From the NCBI GenBank assembly GCA_040216765.1, contig JAVJON010000006.1, positions 103,105-167,104 on the forward strand: a stretch of DNA of 64,000 nucleotides, read 5' to 3'. Below the pieces are notes generated by a model. It was not told where the DNA came from, searched no databases, and saw only the letters and a list, made by a program, of their open reading frames with translations. Source of the stretch: Marinibaculum sp040216765. GTDB taxonomy: Bacteria; Pseudomonadota; Alphaproteobacteria; Ferrovibrionales; Ferrovibrionaceae. Below are positions 48,459 to 59,920 of this stretch, piece after piece. The translations under genes were made by a program, and so were the position numbers. The first letter of the stretch is position 1, and every line of letters starts with the position of its first letter.

Positions 48459-48543
48459 GGGGCTTCTCCCGGGGGCTTCTCCCGGGGGCTTTTGCCCGGC
48501 GGCTTTTGCTCGGGGGCTTCCGCCAGGGGGGCTTCTGCCCGGG
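48459..48543. repeat. Imperfect tandem repeat between yqeY and dnaG
   Basis: Six units of 13 to 15 bases, each built as GGGGCTT followed by CTCCC, TTGCCC or a close variant. The GGCTT cores start at 48461, 48474, 48487, 48501, 48515 and 48530. The array fills most of the 155-base gap and could affect coupling between the two genes or simply expand by slippage. Confidence 0.75.
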
Positions 48544-48570
48544 TGTGATTCTGCCAGGGGGCTGTCAACG

Positions 48571-50352
48571 ATGATCGATGCGGCCTTTCTCCAGACCCTC
48601 AAGGACCGCGTCTCGCTGCCGGACCTGATCGGCCGGCGGGTGCGCCTGGTGAAGCGCGGCCGGGAGCATACCGGCCTCTGCCCCTTCCATACCGAGAAAT
48701 CGCCCTCCTTCACGGTCAACGAGCAGAAGGGCTTCTACCACTGCTTCGGCTGTGGCGCGCATGGCAGCGCGGTCGACTTCCTGATGGCATCCGACAACCT
48801 GTCCTTTCCGGAGGCGGTGGAGCGCCTGGCCGCCGAGGTCGGGCTGCGCATGCCGGAGCAGGATCCTCGCGCCGCCCAGGCCGAGAAGCGCCGCGCCGGC
48901 CTGCAGGATGCCGTCGAGGCGGCGGCCCGCTGGTTCGCCGCCCAGCTGCAGGGCGGCGGCGGCCTGCAGGCACGCGGCTATCTGGAGCGCCGCGGCGTCA
49001 GCGCCGAGACCGCCGCCCGTTTCCGGCTGGGCCTGGCGCCGGACCAGCGCACCGCCCTGCGCGATGCGCTGACCGCGCGCGACCTGCCGGAGGCGCTGCT
49101 GGTCGAGGCCGGCCTGCTGGTCCGGCCCGAGGACGGGGGCGCCTGTTTCGACCGCTTCCGCAACCGGCTGATCTTCCCGATCGCGGACCGGCGCGGGCGT
49201 GCCATCGCCTTCGGCGGCCGCGCGCTGGGCGAGGCGCGCGCGAAATACCTGAACTCGCCGGAGACGCCGCTCTTCCACAAGGGGGCCAGCCTCTACAATT
49301 ACGCCAATGCCCGGCAGGCGGCGGCGGATGGCGGCCGCATCCTGGTGGTCGAGGGCTATATGGACGTGATCGCCCTGGCCCAGGCCGGCTTTCCGGAGGC
49401 GGTGGCGCCGCTGGGCACCGCGCTGACCGAGGAGCAGCTGCAACTGCTCTGGCGCGCCGCGCCGAACCCGCTGCTCTGTTTCGACGGCGATGCGGCCGGG
49501 GTCCGCGCGGCCGCCCGCGCGCTGGAGCGCGCGCTGCCGCTGATGACGCCGCAGCGCACCCTCGGGTTCGTGCCGCTGCCGGAGGGGCAGGACCCGGACG
49601 ACCTGGTCCGTGCCGCGGGCGGGGAGGCGATGGGCCGCCTGGTCGAAGGCGCGCTGGGCGTGTCGGAGATGATCTGGCGGGTGGCCTGCGCCGAGCATGC
49701 GCCGGACACCCCGGAGGCCGCTGCGCGGCGCGACGAGGTGGCCTTCGGGCTGGTCGGCAGCATCGGCGACCAGGTGCTGCAGCGCAGCCTGCGAGAGGCG
49801 ATCTGGGAACAGATCCGCGCCGAGCGCACCGCCCGGCGCGAGGAGCGCGGTTCCCGCAAGGGCGGCGGTGCGGGCCGCAGCGGAAAGAGCAGCCGGCCGG
49901 GGAGCGGCCGAGTCGGAAGCGGCGGCCCCTCGAGGCAGGGGCTTGTGCCGCCGCCGCCGAGCCTGACGCCGGCAAGAGCCGAGTCGCGGGTTCTGAAGCG
50001 CGCCCTGATGTTTCCGGATCTGGTCCCGCCGGACGTGGAGGCGCTGGCGGCGATTGAGTTCACCGACAAGGAGCTTGACGGCTTGAAGCGCGCCCTCATA
50101 GATGCAACAACCCGGGATGCGCTGCTTGACTCGGGAGCATTGCGCGCCCACCTCAGCGCAACGGGTCACGATTCGGCACTACGCAGACTCGATGCAATCG
50201 ACAAGGCGGTGTCGCGCGTCTGGAAGAATGCCGACAGGCAGGAGACCGAGAGCGGCTGGCGGGAGGATCTGGAAAGCCTGGCGTCCCGGATCGCCAACCG
50301 GACCCTGCCTGAGGTGTTTGTCAGGGGGCAGATGTCTCGTGCGGCCGGATAG
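48571..50352 (+). CDS. dnaG: DNA primase
   Basis: 593 residues. The N-terminal zinc-binding domain has CPFH and CFGC ligands (CHC2 type). The catalytic core follows with FRNRLIFPI, FGGRAL and KYLNSPET, and the TOPRIM centre has VVEGYMDVIAL and CFDGDAAG. A basic Gly/Ser/Arg-rich linker near 425-465 leads to the C-terminal helicase-binding region. It makes the RNA primers of replication. Position between yqeY and rpoD is the classic macromolecular-synthesis order. Confidence 0.98.
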   Translation: MIDAAFLQTLKDRVSLPDLIGRRVRLVKRGREHTGLCPFHTEKSPSFTVNEQKGFYHCFGCGAHGSAVDFLMASDNLSFPEAVERLAAEVGLRMPEQDPRAAQAEKRRAGLQDAVEAAARWFAAQLQGGGGLQARGYLERRGVSAETAARFRLGLAPDQRTALRDALTARDLPEALLVEAGLLVRPEDGGACFDRFRNRLIFPIADRRGRAIAFGGRALGEARAKYLNSPETPLFHKGASLYNYANARQAAADGGRILVVEGYMDVIALAQAGFPEAVAPLGTALTEEQLQLLWRAAPNPLLCFDGDAAGVRAAARALERALPLMTPQRTLGFVPLPEGQDPDDLVRAAGGEAMGRLVEGALGVSEMIWRVACAEHAPDTPEAAARRDEVAFGLVGSIGDQVLQRSLREAIWEQIRAERTARREERGSRKGGGAGRSGKSSRPGSGRVGSGGPSRQGLVPPPPSLTPARAESRVLKRALMFPDLVPPDVEALAAIEFTDKELDGLKRALIDATTRDALLDSGALRAHLSATGHDSALRRLDAIDKAVSRVWKNADRQETESGWREDLESLASRIANRTLPEVFVRGQMSRAAG

Positions 50353-50599
50353 GAATGAGATCTGAGGGGGCGGGCACCAGTGCTGCGCTGAATGCGTTCA
50401 GCGGTGGCAGTGTCTTAAACAAGTTTCATCGCGAGGGTGTCCGACCGGCCGCTTTGGGGCGCCACGGGACCCTCTGAGTGTGACGCTGGCCGGCTGCTGG
50501 ACCTGTTGAAGGGTCCGGCTGCGCCGCGTCAAGGATATACAGTCCGCCGGGCGGCGTGCGCGATGCCCGGCTGGTGGCGAAGAGGAAGGGTCGGACCGT

Positions 50600-52660
<2,061 letters not shown>

Positions 52661-52720
52661 TCCCGCTTGGATATCCTGCGCGACCCGCCGCCCTTCCGGC
52701 CGTCGCCGTCGGGGGCTGCC

Positions 52721-52797
52721 GGGCCTGTAGCTCAATTGGTTAGAGCCGGCCGCTCATAACGGTCTGGTTGCAGGTTCGAGCCCTGCCAGGCCCACCA
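52721..52797 (+). tRNA. tRNA with CAU anticodon, probably tRNA-Ile2 (lysidine type)
   Basis: 77 bases with encoded CCA. The cloverleaf is complete: 7-bp acceptor (GGGCCTG/CAGGCCC), D stem GCTC/GAGC, anticodon loop CTCATAA on a GGCCG/CGGTC stem with one G-U pair, and T stem GCAGG/CCTGC around TTCGAGC. CAU fits either elongator Met or the Ile2 isoacceptor that TilS modifies to read AUA. The G-rich acceptor and location after rpoD favour Ile2, but I cannot exclude Met. Confidence 0.93.
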
Positions 52798-53245
52798 GCC
52801 TTCGCTTCAGACGCGGGCGAAGGCTGCCGCGCCGAAGCCCGAAGGGCGCAAGCCACGTCGTTATGGACGCGGAGTGCCAGGTGACTGCCGCCAACGCCGC
52901 AGCCTGGTTGTTCTCCATGCGCCAGCATCATGAACCATGCGCAGTCTTCCACCGTCCCTTGAGATCGGGGCGATCGATTCGATTGCCGGGAAGCTCGGCT
53001 GCACGGCGGAGACGCTGCGCCGCTGAGTCCGGCAGGCAGGGCGCAATGAGGGTGTGAGGCCGGGCCCGACGAGCGGGCAGGAGGCGCGGCGCGGCGCCTG
53101 TGGATCGGTTCGCCGCCCCTGCAGAGAGGGTATTCATCCGACTGCGTCGCTCGTTCCCGCCGGTGACCCGCCCGTCCGCCCGCGATAGCCTGCCCGCATG
53201 GCCGGGGCGAGCTGGCGATCCCCGAACGACATTGGAAGGTGAACG
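52798..53245. other. Junction between the core block and the accessory cluster
   Basis: 448 bases after the tRNA. The only recognisable content is the IS3 orfA relic described separately. The rest is GC-rich without a gene; no copy of the tRNA 3' end is seen here. Confidence 0.5.
52890..53045 (+). pseudogene. Relic of an IS3-family transposase OrfA (helix-turn-helix part)
   Basis: In one frame the segment reads AIDSIAGKLGCTAETLRR, stop, VRQAG. This matches the OrfA consensus in which the stop position is a conserved tryptophan (a TGG to TGA change). The preceding part (LFSMRQHHEP) is in another frame, so there is also a frameshift. No OrfB or inverted repeats remain. It marks an old insertion beside the tRNA. 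Confidence 0.6.
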
Positions 53246-53836
53246 ATGAGTGACAGGATCCTGGTCCTCTACGGCTCCTATCGGTCGGACCGGATGGGGA
53301 TCCGGCTGGCGGATTTCATCGTGGCGGGCCTCGCCGCACGCGGTGCGGCGCCGGAACTGATCGATGCGAAGGCGGTCGGCCTGCCGATGCTGGACCGAAT
53401 GTACAAGGAATATCCGAAGGGCGAAGCACCGGCGGCGATGGAGCGCCTGGCGGAGAAGATCCGCCGTGCCGACGCCTTCGTCTTCGTGACCGGCGAGTAC
53501 AATTGGGGCCCGCAGCCCGGGCTGAAGAACCTGACCGATCATTTCCTGGAGGAATGGTTCTGGCGGCCGGCCGCGATCGCCAGCTATTCCGCCGGGCGGT
53601 TGTCCGGCGTGCGCTCGGCGACCGTCTGGCACGGCATCCTGTCGGAGATGGGAATGGCCGTGATCTCCAGTACACTCGCCGTCGGGCCCATCGGCAAGAC
53701 CCTGGACGCGGGCGGTGCGCCGGTCGGCGATGCCGGCGACGCCCTGCAGGGCGCGTTCGACCGCTTCGCAGCCGATCTCGCCTGGTGGACCGAAGCCGCC
53801 AGGGCGCAGCGCGACCGGCAGGCGCCGCCGTACTGA
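53246..53836 (+). CDS. NADPH-dependent FMN reductase family protein
   Basis: 196 residues with a flavodoxin-like fold. GSYRSDRMGIRLADF binds the FMN phosphate and GEYNWGPQPGLKNLTDH shapes the isoalloxazine pocket; both are family standards. It may supply reduced flavin to the luciferase-like oxygenase encoded 7 kb away or act on quinones. An AAGG-type site precedes the ATG, and the exporter gene follows after 24 bases. Confidence 0.9.
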   Translation: MSDRILVLYGSYRSDRMGIRLADFIVAGLAARGAAPELIDAKAVGLPMLDRMYKEYPKGEAPAAMERLAEKIRRADAFVFVTGEYNWGPQPGLKNLTDHFLEEWFWRPAAIASYSAGRLSGVRSATVWHGILSEMGMAVISSTLAVGPIGKTLDAGGAPVGDAGDALQGAFDRFAADLAWWTEAARAQRDRQAPPY

Positions 53837-53860
53837 CATTGCCGGGCGCGGAGGGCGAGG

Positions 53861-55252
53861 GTGAAGGCTGACCCGGCGGCACGCACGCCATTGCCGGCCG
53901 GCGCCCGGTGGCTGCTGGCGGCGATGAGCGGCGTGCTGGGCCTGGTGGTGCTGGACGAGACGGTCGTCGGCGTCGCCCTGCCCACCATCCAGGCGGATCT
54001 GGGTTTGGGGAATGGCGGCGGCCATTGGGTGGTCAACGCCTATCTGCTGGCCTTCACCTGCAGCGTCGCGCTGGCGGGCCGCCTGGGCGACCTGCTGGGG
54101 CGCGAACGCCTGTTCCTGGCCGGCCTCGCCCTGTTCGGGCTGGCCTCCCTCGGCGCCGGCGCGGCGCCGGACGGGGTGGCCCTGATCGCGGCCCGCGCGG
54201 TGCAGGGTGTCGGCGCCGCCTGCCTGTTCCCGGCGGCCTTCGCGATCCTGACCGCGACCTTCCCGCCGGACCGCCGCGGCGCCGCGCTCGGCGCCCAGAC
54301 CATGGCCGCCGGGCTGTTCATGGCGGCCGGCCCGCTGGTCGGCGGCCTGTTCGCGGAGCATCTGTCCTGGCGCTGGATCTTCTGGATCAACCTGCCGGTG
54401 GTGGCGCTGATCGGCGGGATCGTCCTGGCCGTCTGGCGGGCCGGCGCCGGCCCGCTGGCGACCGCGCCTGCACCACGCCCGCCGGGCGGTTTCGACTGGG
54501 GCGGCCTGCCGCTGCTGGTCGGCGGCCTGACGGCGCTGACCCTCGCCCTCATGCAGGCGGGCGACCGGGGCTGGGGTGCGGTGCCGGTCCTGGCGCTGCT
54601 GGCCGGCGGCAGCGCCGCGCTGGCGGCCTTCGTGCGGCGGGAGGCCCGCCGGCCGCAGCCGCTGGTCGACACCGGCCTGCTGCGCATTCCGGCCTTTGCC
54701 GGCGGGGTGCTGGTCTTCTTCATGTTCCAGTTCGACAAGATCGTCGTGTTCGTCTTCCTGCCGCTCTACCTGCAGCAGGGCCTGGGCTATGCGCCGGTGC
54801 AGGCCGGCCTGCCGGTGATGATCGCGATCCTGCCGACCCTGCTGACATCGCTGCTGGCGGGCCGCGCGGCGGACCGCTTCGGCAGCCGGCGACCGGCGGT
54901 CGCGGGCCTCCTGCTCAACGGCGGCGCGCTGTTGCCGCTCGCCGGCGCCACCCTGACCGGCAGCTACCCGCTGATCCTGGCGGCGCTGCTGGTCTGGGGG
55001 GCGATGCTGCCGTTCATCGCCGTCGTCGCCCGGCGGGCCCTGATGGGAGCGGTGCCGGCGGACGCCCGCGGGCAGGCGAGCGGGGTGAACCTGACGGTGC
55101 AGATGATGGGCGGCACCATCGGCCTGGCGGCCTGCAGCACCCTGCTGGCGCAGACCGGCAGCTTCCTGCCGGTCTTCCTGCTCACCGGCCTGCTGGTGCT
55201 GGCGATGGCGCCGGTCTGCTGGCTGACCCTGGACCGGCCGTCCGGCGGCTGA
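53861..55252 (+). CDS. Major facilitator drug exporter, DHA2 (EmrB/QacA) type
   Basis: 463 residues starting at a GTG with GAGGG upstream. It has about 14 membrane segments. Family motifs are LDETVVGVALPTIQADL in segment 1 (motif D1), GRLGDLLGRERLF between segments 2 and 3 (motif A) and GPLVGGLFAEHLSWRWIFWIN (motif C region). It would expel a hydrophobic compound by proton exchange; pairing with the flavin reductase and oxygenase cluster suggests tolerance to the substrate or an intermediate. Confidence 0.92.
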   Translation: MKADPAARTPLPAGARWLLAAMSGVLGLVVLDETVVGVALPTIQADLGLGNGGGHWVVNAYLLAFTCSVALAGRLGDLLGRERLFLAGLALFGLASLGAGAAPDGVALIAARAVQGVGAACLFPAAFAILTATFPPDRRGAALGAQTMAAGLFMAAGPLVGGLFAEHLSWRWIFWINLPVVALIGGIVLAVWRAGAGPLATAPAPRPPGGFDWGGLPLLVGGLTALTLALMQAGDRGWGAVPVLALLAGGSAALAAFVRREARRPQPLVDTGLLRIPAFAGGVLVFFMFQFDKIVVFVFLPLYLQQGLGYAPVQAGLPVMIAILPTLLTSLLAGRAADRFGSRRPAVAGLLLNGGALLPLAGATLTGSYPLILAALLVWGAMLPFIAVVARRALMGAVPADARGQASGVNLTVQMMGGTIGLAACSTLLAQTGSFLPVFLLTGLLVLAMAPVCWLTLDRPSGG

Positions 55253-55279
55253 ATGTGTCCGTGATCCCTGTGCCCGTCG

Positions 55280-57052
55280 TCAGCCCTGCGCCGTCGCCGG
55301 CGCGGCGGCCAGCTTTGCCTGGGCCTGCCGGATCAGCTCGAACTTCTGCACCTTGCCGGTGGGGGTCATCGGCAGGGCCGCGGCGGTCGTGAACAGGACA
55401 TGCCGCGGCCATTTGAACTTCGCCAGGCGGGGCCGGCACCAGTCGATCAGGGCGTCCTCTGTCACCGCGTCCGGCGCGGTGGGCACCACCCAGGCGGCAC
55501 CGACCTCGCCCCAGCGGTCGTCGGGCAGGCCGATCACATAGGCCTGGGCGACCGCGTCATGGGCGATCAGCACGGCCTCGACCTCCTTCGGCGCCACCAG
55601 CTCGCCGCCGGACTTGTAGAGCTCCTTGCTGCGGCCGGTGATCTCCAGGAAACCGTCCGGCCGGACCCGGCCGAGATCGCCGGAGCGCAGCCAGCGCCCC
55701 TCGCCCGGCAGCTCCAGGAACAGCGCCGCGGTCTGCTCCGGCAGGGCGAAATAGCCGGAGGTCGCCAGCGGGCTGCGGCAGATCAGCTCGCCTTCGCTGC
55801 CTTCGGGCAGTGCCGCGCCGGTGAACGGATCGCAGGTGCGGTACTCGGCGACCAGGCCGCCCAGCGCCGGCAACCCCGCCACGCCGCCATCCACGATGCG
55901 CCCGACAACCGCCTCCATCAGGTCCAGCGGCCCGTCCGGATCGGTCATCACGATGGCGCCGGACAGTTCCGTCATGCCATAGCCGGTGGCCAGTTCGGTC
56001 AGGCCGAGCCCCTCGGCCATGCGGCGCCAGACCCAGGCCGGCGTGGCGGCGGCGCCCGACAGGCAGGCGAACAGCGACGAGAGGTCGAATTCGCCGACCT
56101 GCGGATGTTCGATCACCGCCATCGCCATGGTGGGCACGAACATCGCCTCGCTGACCCGGTGCGCCTGGATCGCCTTCAGGGTCTCCAGCGGGTCGAAGGC
56201 GAGCTGCGGCACCACCGCGCCGCCCACCCAGAAGCAGGACAGCACCCCCATCACCAGGCCGAAGGCATGGTAGAGCGGCAGTGCGAACAGGATCTTGCGG
56301 CCATCCTCGAAGCCGCGATGCAGGGCCGAGGCATAGCCGCAGCGCAGCAGGTTGTCGTGGCTCTGCAGCACGCCCTTGGGCAGGCCGGTGGTGCCGGAGG
56401 TGTACATCACCACCGCCGGGTCGTCCGGCCCGGCAGGGTTCTCCGGCAGGGGGGCGGAGCCGGCCGCGCCGGCGTCCTGCAGATCCTCCACCATGACGAG
56501 GCCCTTGCGCGGCGCGCCCTGGCCGGTGTCGAAGCAGGCCACCAGCTGCAGGTCGGGGAAGCGCGCGGTCGCGCCGCCCTCCCAGCCCGGCGACAGCGCG
56601 TCCAGCATCGCCAGATAGTCCAGCCCGCGGAATGCGGTCATGGTGATCAGGGCGCGACAGCGCGACTGCTCGATCACATAGCCCAGTTCCTCGGTGCGGA
56701 AGGCGAAGTTGACCGGGATCAGCGCCGCGCCCAGGCGCCAGACCGCCAGGGCCAGCGGCACGAAGACCGGGTAGTTGCCCATCACCAGGGCGACCCGGTC
56801 GCCGGCGCCGATGCCGCGTGCCTGCAGGCCGCGGGCGAAGGTCTCCGCCTGCGCCATCGCATCGGCATAGCCGAGGGCGCCGTCGTCGGTGATCACGAAC
56901 GGGCGGTCGGGATGTTCGGCCGCCGTGCGCGCGATGGCGCGGTCCAGGGTCTCCTGCCGCCAGCGCGGATGGCGTGCGGCGAGCGCCCGGCGCCGCTCGG
57001 CCAGCGGCGGCACGGCATTCGCCACTGGCGCACGGTTCCCGGTTGTCTGCAT
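55280..57052 (-). CDS. Acyl-CoA synthetase (class I adenylate-forming enzyme)
   Basis: 590 residues. ATP/AMP motifs are YTSGTTGLPKGV, GYGMTELSGA and WLRSGDLGRVRPDGFLEITGRSKELYKSGGE; the catalytic lysine is in PTGKVQKFEL. The overall shape fits a medium- or long-chain or aromatic acyl-CoA ligase. It follows the Rieske oxygenase on the same strand after 76 bases, with GGGAGG before its ATG, so it probably activates an acid formed by the cluster for beta-oxidation. The exact acid is unknown. Confidence 0.92.
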   Translation of the reverse strand: MQTTGNRAPVANAVPPLAERRRALAARHPRWRQETLDRAIARTAAEHPDRPFVITDDGALGYADAMAQAETFARGLQARGIGAGDRVALVMGNYPVFVPLALAVWRLGAALIPVNFAFRTEELGYVIEQSRCRALITMTAFRGLDYLAMLDALSPGWEGGATARFPDLQLVACFDTGQGAPRKGLVMVEDLQDAGAAGSAPLPENPAGPDDPAVVMYTSGTTGLPKGVLQSHDNLLRCGYASALHRGFEDGRKILFALPLYHAFGLVMGVLSCFWVGGAVVPQLAFDPLETLKAIQAHRVSEAMFVPTMAMAVIEHPQVGEFDLSSLFACLSGAAATPAWVWRRMAEGLGLTELATGYGMTELSGAIVMTDPDGPLDLMEAVVGRIVDGGVAGLPALGGLVAEYRTCDPFTGAALPEGSEGELICRSPLATSGYFALPEQTAALFLELPGEGRWLRSGDLGRVRPDGFLEITGRSKELYKSGGELVAPKEVEAVLIAHDAVAQAYVIGLPDDRWGEVGAAWVVPTAPDAVTEDALIDWCRPRLAKFKWPRHVLFTTAAALPMTPTGKVQKFELIRQAQAKLAAAPATAQG

Positions 57053-57128
57053 GGTTCTGCCTCCCTGGCGGCGGCCCGTTGACCGGGCCCGTTCACGTTT
57101 GCATGCCTGCGGCGCCGATGCCGCCGGC

Positions 57129-58277
57129 TCAGGCGTCCTGCAGCATCCGCTCGATGGCGCCGTGCAGGTTGATCAGGCCCGGTTCCATCTGGCCATAGAT
57201 CACCTCCGGCACTAGGCCCGAGGCGAGGTTGCGGTGGATCGCCTCCATGGTCGGGAAATCCTCGCTCTCCGTGACGTCCAGCAGGATGTCCAGGTTCTTC
57301 TTCCAGCGGGCGAAGGCCTTGTCGGTGGTCCAGGGCTGCGGCGCATAGAGGCTGGTGCTGACCCGCGTGCGGTCGACGGCCAGCGGCTCCACCCGCCAGA
57401 CCTGGATATGGTCCAGCTGGTGGACGACCAGCGCGTTGGGCAGCAGGAAATACTGGATCGTCGCATGCGGCAGCAGGCACCAGTCCGCCTCCGCCGCCTT
57501 GTCGAACTCGTCGTAGACCGACTTGCGCAGGCCGATGGTGCGCGGATTGCCGCCCAGCAGGTCGACGATCATGTGCCGGTGGGTGAAATAGGGGGCGATC
57601 GTGTCCTTGTGCAGGAAGGGGATGTGATAGGCCTCGGTGAAGGTGTCGAGGATCAGCTTCCAGTTGCAGGCCCATTCCCGGCTGCGGGTCTCGAAATGCA
57701 GGTAGCCGCCCAGGCCGTAATCGGCCAGCTCGACCTGCGCCCCCTGCAGCGCCCGGTCGACGTCGACCGGCGCATCGCCGGCGATCCGGGCGAAGACCAG
57801 GCCATAGCGTTCCGCCACCGTGACCGGCCGCAGCGCGCAGCCGGCGGCCGGCACGTCGTCGAACGACCGCCCGGTGCCGGGCCGCGACTTCAGCGTCCCG
57901 TCCAGGGCGTAGGTCCAGGCGTGATAGCCGCACCGGATGTTATGCAGCCCCTTGCCGCTGCCGGCCAGCAGCGGCGCGGCGCGGTGGCGGCAGGCATTGA
58001 CGAAGCCGCGCAAGGCCCCGTCGGGCTGGCGCAGCACGATGACCGGCACGCCGCCCAGCTCCGCGGTCAGGAAGTCGCCCGCCCCGGCCAGGTCGCTACT
58101 GAAGCCGACCAGGGCCGGATGCTGCCGGAACAGGGCCTGCCGCTCCGCCTCGAAGCGGGCCGGGTCGGTATAGGCGCTGGCGGGCTGCCGCCTGCTGGCC
58201 GGCGCCAGCGGTCCCGGCTGTCGCCGGTCCTGGCCCTGCAGCCGCTTCAGCAGCTCGACCTGGCGTTCGTGGCGCAT
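57129..58277 (-). CDS. Rieske non-haem iron oxygenase, large subunit
   Basis: 382 residues. The Rieske [2Fe-2S] ligands are in CRHRAAPL and CGYHAW. The mononuclear iron site is in the catalytic domain, with EAYHIPFLHKD supplying the two histidines. The N terminus and length fit alpha subunits that act without a beta subunit, and none is encoded here. A ferredoxin and reductase must come from elsewhere. It is divergent from the monooxygenase gene and followed by the CoA ligase. Confidence 0.92.
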   Translation of the reverse strand: MRHERQVELLKRLQGQDRRQPGPLAPASRRQPASAYTDPARFEAERQALFRQHPALVGFSSDLAGAGDFLTAELGGVPVIVLRQPDGALRGFVNACRHRAAPLLAGSGKGLHNIRCGYHAWTYALDGTLKSRPGTGRSFDDVPAAGCALRPVTVAERYGLVFARIAGDAPVDVDRALQGAQVELADYGLGGYLHFETRSREWACNWKLILDTFTEAYHIPFLHKDTIAPYFTHRHMIVDLLGGNPRTIGLRKSVYDEFDKAAEADWCLLPHATIQYFLLPNALVVHQLDHIQVWRVEPLAVDRTRVSTSLYAPQPWTTDKAFARWKKNLDILLDVTESEDFPTMEAIHRNLASGLVPEVIYGQMEPGLINLHGAIERMLQDA

Positions 58278-58437
58278 CTCCCGGATCCTCCCGCAGGCGG
58301 GTGCCGCGTGGGCGGGCGGGTCTTTTGCCGACCGGTTCCCGCAGGCCCTATGCCTAGGCCCGCCGCCGCATTGGCGTCAAGGAAATTCTAATATATGTTC
58401 AAAAATCTGGCGACCGGGATGGAAGGATGGAGGGGCA
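58278..58437. promoter_or_regulatory. Divergent promoter region of the Rieske and monooxygenase genes
   Basis: An AT-rich island at about 58378-58410 (TTCTAATATATG) stands out from GC-rich flanks and probably holds both promoters. TAATAT is a possible -10. No clear operator is visible. Confidence 0.4.
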
Positions 58438-59892
58438 ATGACGGAGAGCGGCTTCAGGGTGGCGGTGATCGGTGCCGGCGCGTCGGGCATCGCGACGGGA
58501 ATCGCCCTGATGCGGGCCGGGATCGAGGATTTCGCGATCCTGGAAAAGGCCTCCGACCTGGGCGGCACCTGGCGGGACAACAGCTATCCGGGCCTCAGCT
58601 GCGACGTGCCTTCCCACCTCTACCGCTTCTCCTTCGCGCCGAACCCGGACTGGACCAGCCATTATTCGCCCGGGGCCGAGATCCAGGCCTATGTCCGCAA
58701 GGTGGCGCGCGACTTCGATGTCGAGCGCTACATCCGCTACGACAGCGAGGTCACGCGGGCGGTGTTCGAGAAGGGGCGCTGGCGCCTGAGCGGCGCGCAG
58801 GGCGAGCTGGGGCTGTTCGACGCCGTGATCTCGGCGACCGGCGTGCTGCACCACCCGGTCTATCCGGACATCGCGGGGCTGGACCGCTTCGCCGGAAGCT
58901 GCTTCCACTCGTCGCGCTGGGACCATGGCGCGGACCTGCGGGGCGCCAGGGTCGGCATCATCGGCACCGGCTCGACGGCCATCCAGATCCTGCCGGCGAT
59001 CGTCGACGAGGTCGCCCATGTCTCGCTGTTCCAGCGCACCGCGCAATGGATCTTCGACCTGCCGAACCCGGAGATCCCGGAGGAGAAGCGCGCCCGGTTC
59101 CGCGACCATCCGGAGGAGATGGACGCGCTCTATGCCCATCTGGCGGCCCGCTTCAACGCGACCTTCGCGGCCGCCGTCGTGGGCGAGAACCAGGCGGCGC
59201 TGGCCGAGGTCACGCAGGCCTGCAAGGACAATCTGGCGAACAATGTCCACGACCCGGACCTGCGGGCCCGCCTGACCCCGGACTACCGGGTCGGCTGCAA
59301 GCGGCTGATCGTCTCGGACCGGTTCTACCCCGCGATCCAGAAGCCGAACGCCGCACTGGTCGATACGGCGATCGACCGGATCGAGCCCGGCGGGGTGCGG
59401 ACCGTGGATGGCATTCTGCACCCGCTGGACGTGCTGGTCTGCGCCACCGGCTTCGACCCCCACGCCTTCGTCCGCCCGATGACCGTGATCGGCCGCGACG
59501 GCCTCAGCCTGGAGCGGGCCTGGGCGGAGGGCAACGAGGCCTACCGCTCGGTCGCCATCCCCGATTTCCCGAACTTCTTCCTGCTGGGCGGGCCCAACAG
59601 CCCGATCGGCAATTTCTCCTTCCTGATGACGATCGAGACGCAGCTTGCCTATGTCATGCAGCTGCTGGAGCTGCTGCGCCAGGGCCGGGCGCGCGAGGTC
59701 GCGCCCAGCCATGCGGCCACCCGGGCGTTCAACGCGGAACTCAAGGCGTCGATGTCCGGCACCGTCTGGGTCACCGGCTGCCGCAGCTGGTACATCGACA
59801 GGAACGGCAATGTCGCGTCCTGGCCCTGGACCTTCGAGAGATTCCAGGCCGACCTGGAACGGCCGGTGCTGGCCGATTTCGACATGCGCTGA
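58438..59892 (+). CDS. Flavin monooxygenase of the Baeyer-Villiger type
   Basis: 484 residues. The FAD motif is VIGAGASGIATG near residue 10 and the NADPH motif is GIIGTGSTAIQ near 180. Just before the latter lies the Baeyer-Villiger fingerprint FAGSCFHSSRWD (FxGxxxHxxxWD). Such enzymes insert oxygen beside a ketone to give an ester or lactone. The alpha/beta hydrolase encoded next would open that product, so the two form a plausible ketone-cleaving pair. Confidence 0.92.
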   Translation: MTESGFRVAVIGAGASGIATGIALMRAGIEDFAILEKASDLGGTWRDNSYPGLSCDVPSHLYRFSFAPNPDWTSHYSPGAEIQAYVRKVARDFDVERYIRYDSEVTRAVFEKGRWRLSGAQGELGLFDAVISATGVLHHPVYPDIAGLDRFAGSCFHSSRWDHGADLRGARVGIIGTGSTAIQILPAIVDEVAHVSLFQRTAQWIFDLPNPEIPEEKRARFRDHPEEMDALYAHLAARFNATFAAAVVGENQAALAEVTQACKDNLANNVHDPDLRARLTPDYRVGCKRLIVSDRFYPAIQKPNAALVDTAIDRIEPGGVRTVDGILHPLDVLVCATGFDPHAFVRPMTVIGRDGLSLERAWAEGNEAYRSVAIPDFPNFFLLGGPNSPIGNFSFLMTIETQLAYVMQLLELLRQGRAREVAPSHAATRAFNAELKASMSGTVWVTGCRSWYIDRNGNVASWPWTFERFQADLERPVLADFDMR

Positions 59893-59920
59893 CCGCCATC
59901 CGGCGGAACGGGGGACCGAA

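Noticed and set aside
48459..48543. CRISPR array at the tandem repeat before dnaG
   Set aside because: The units are only 13-15 bp, adjacent and imperfect, with no spacers.
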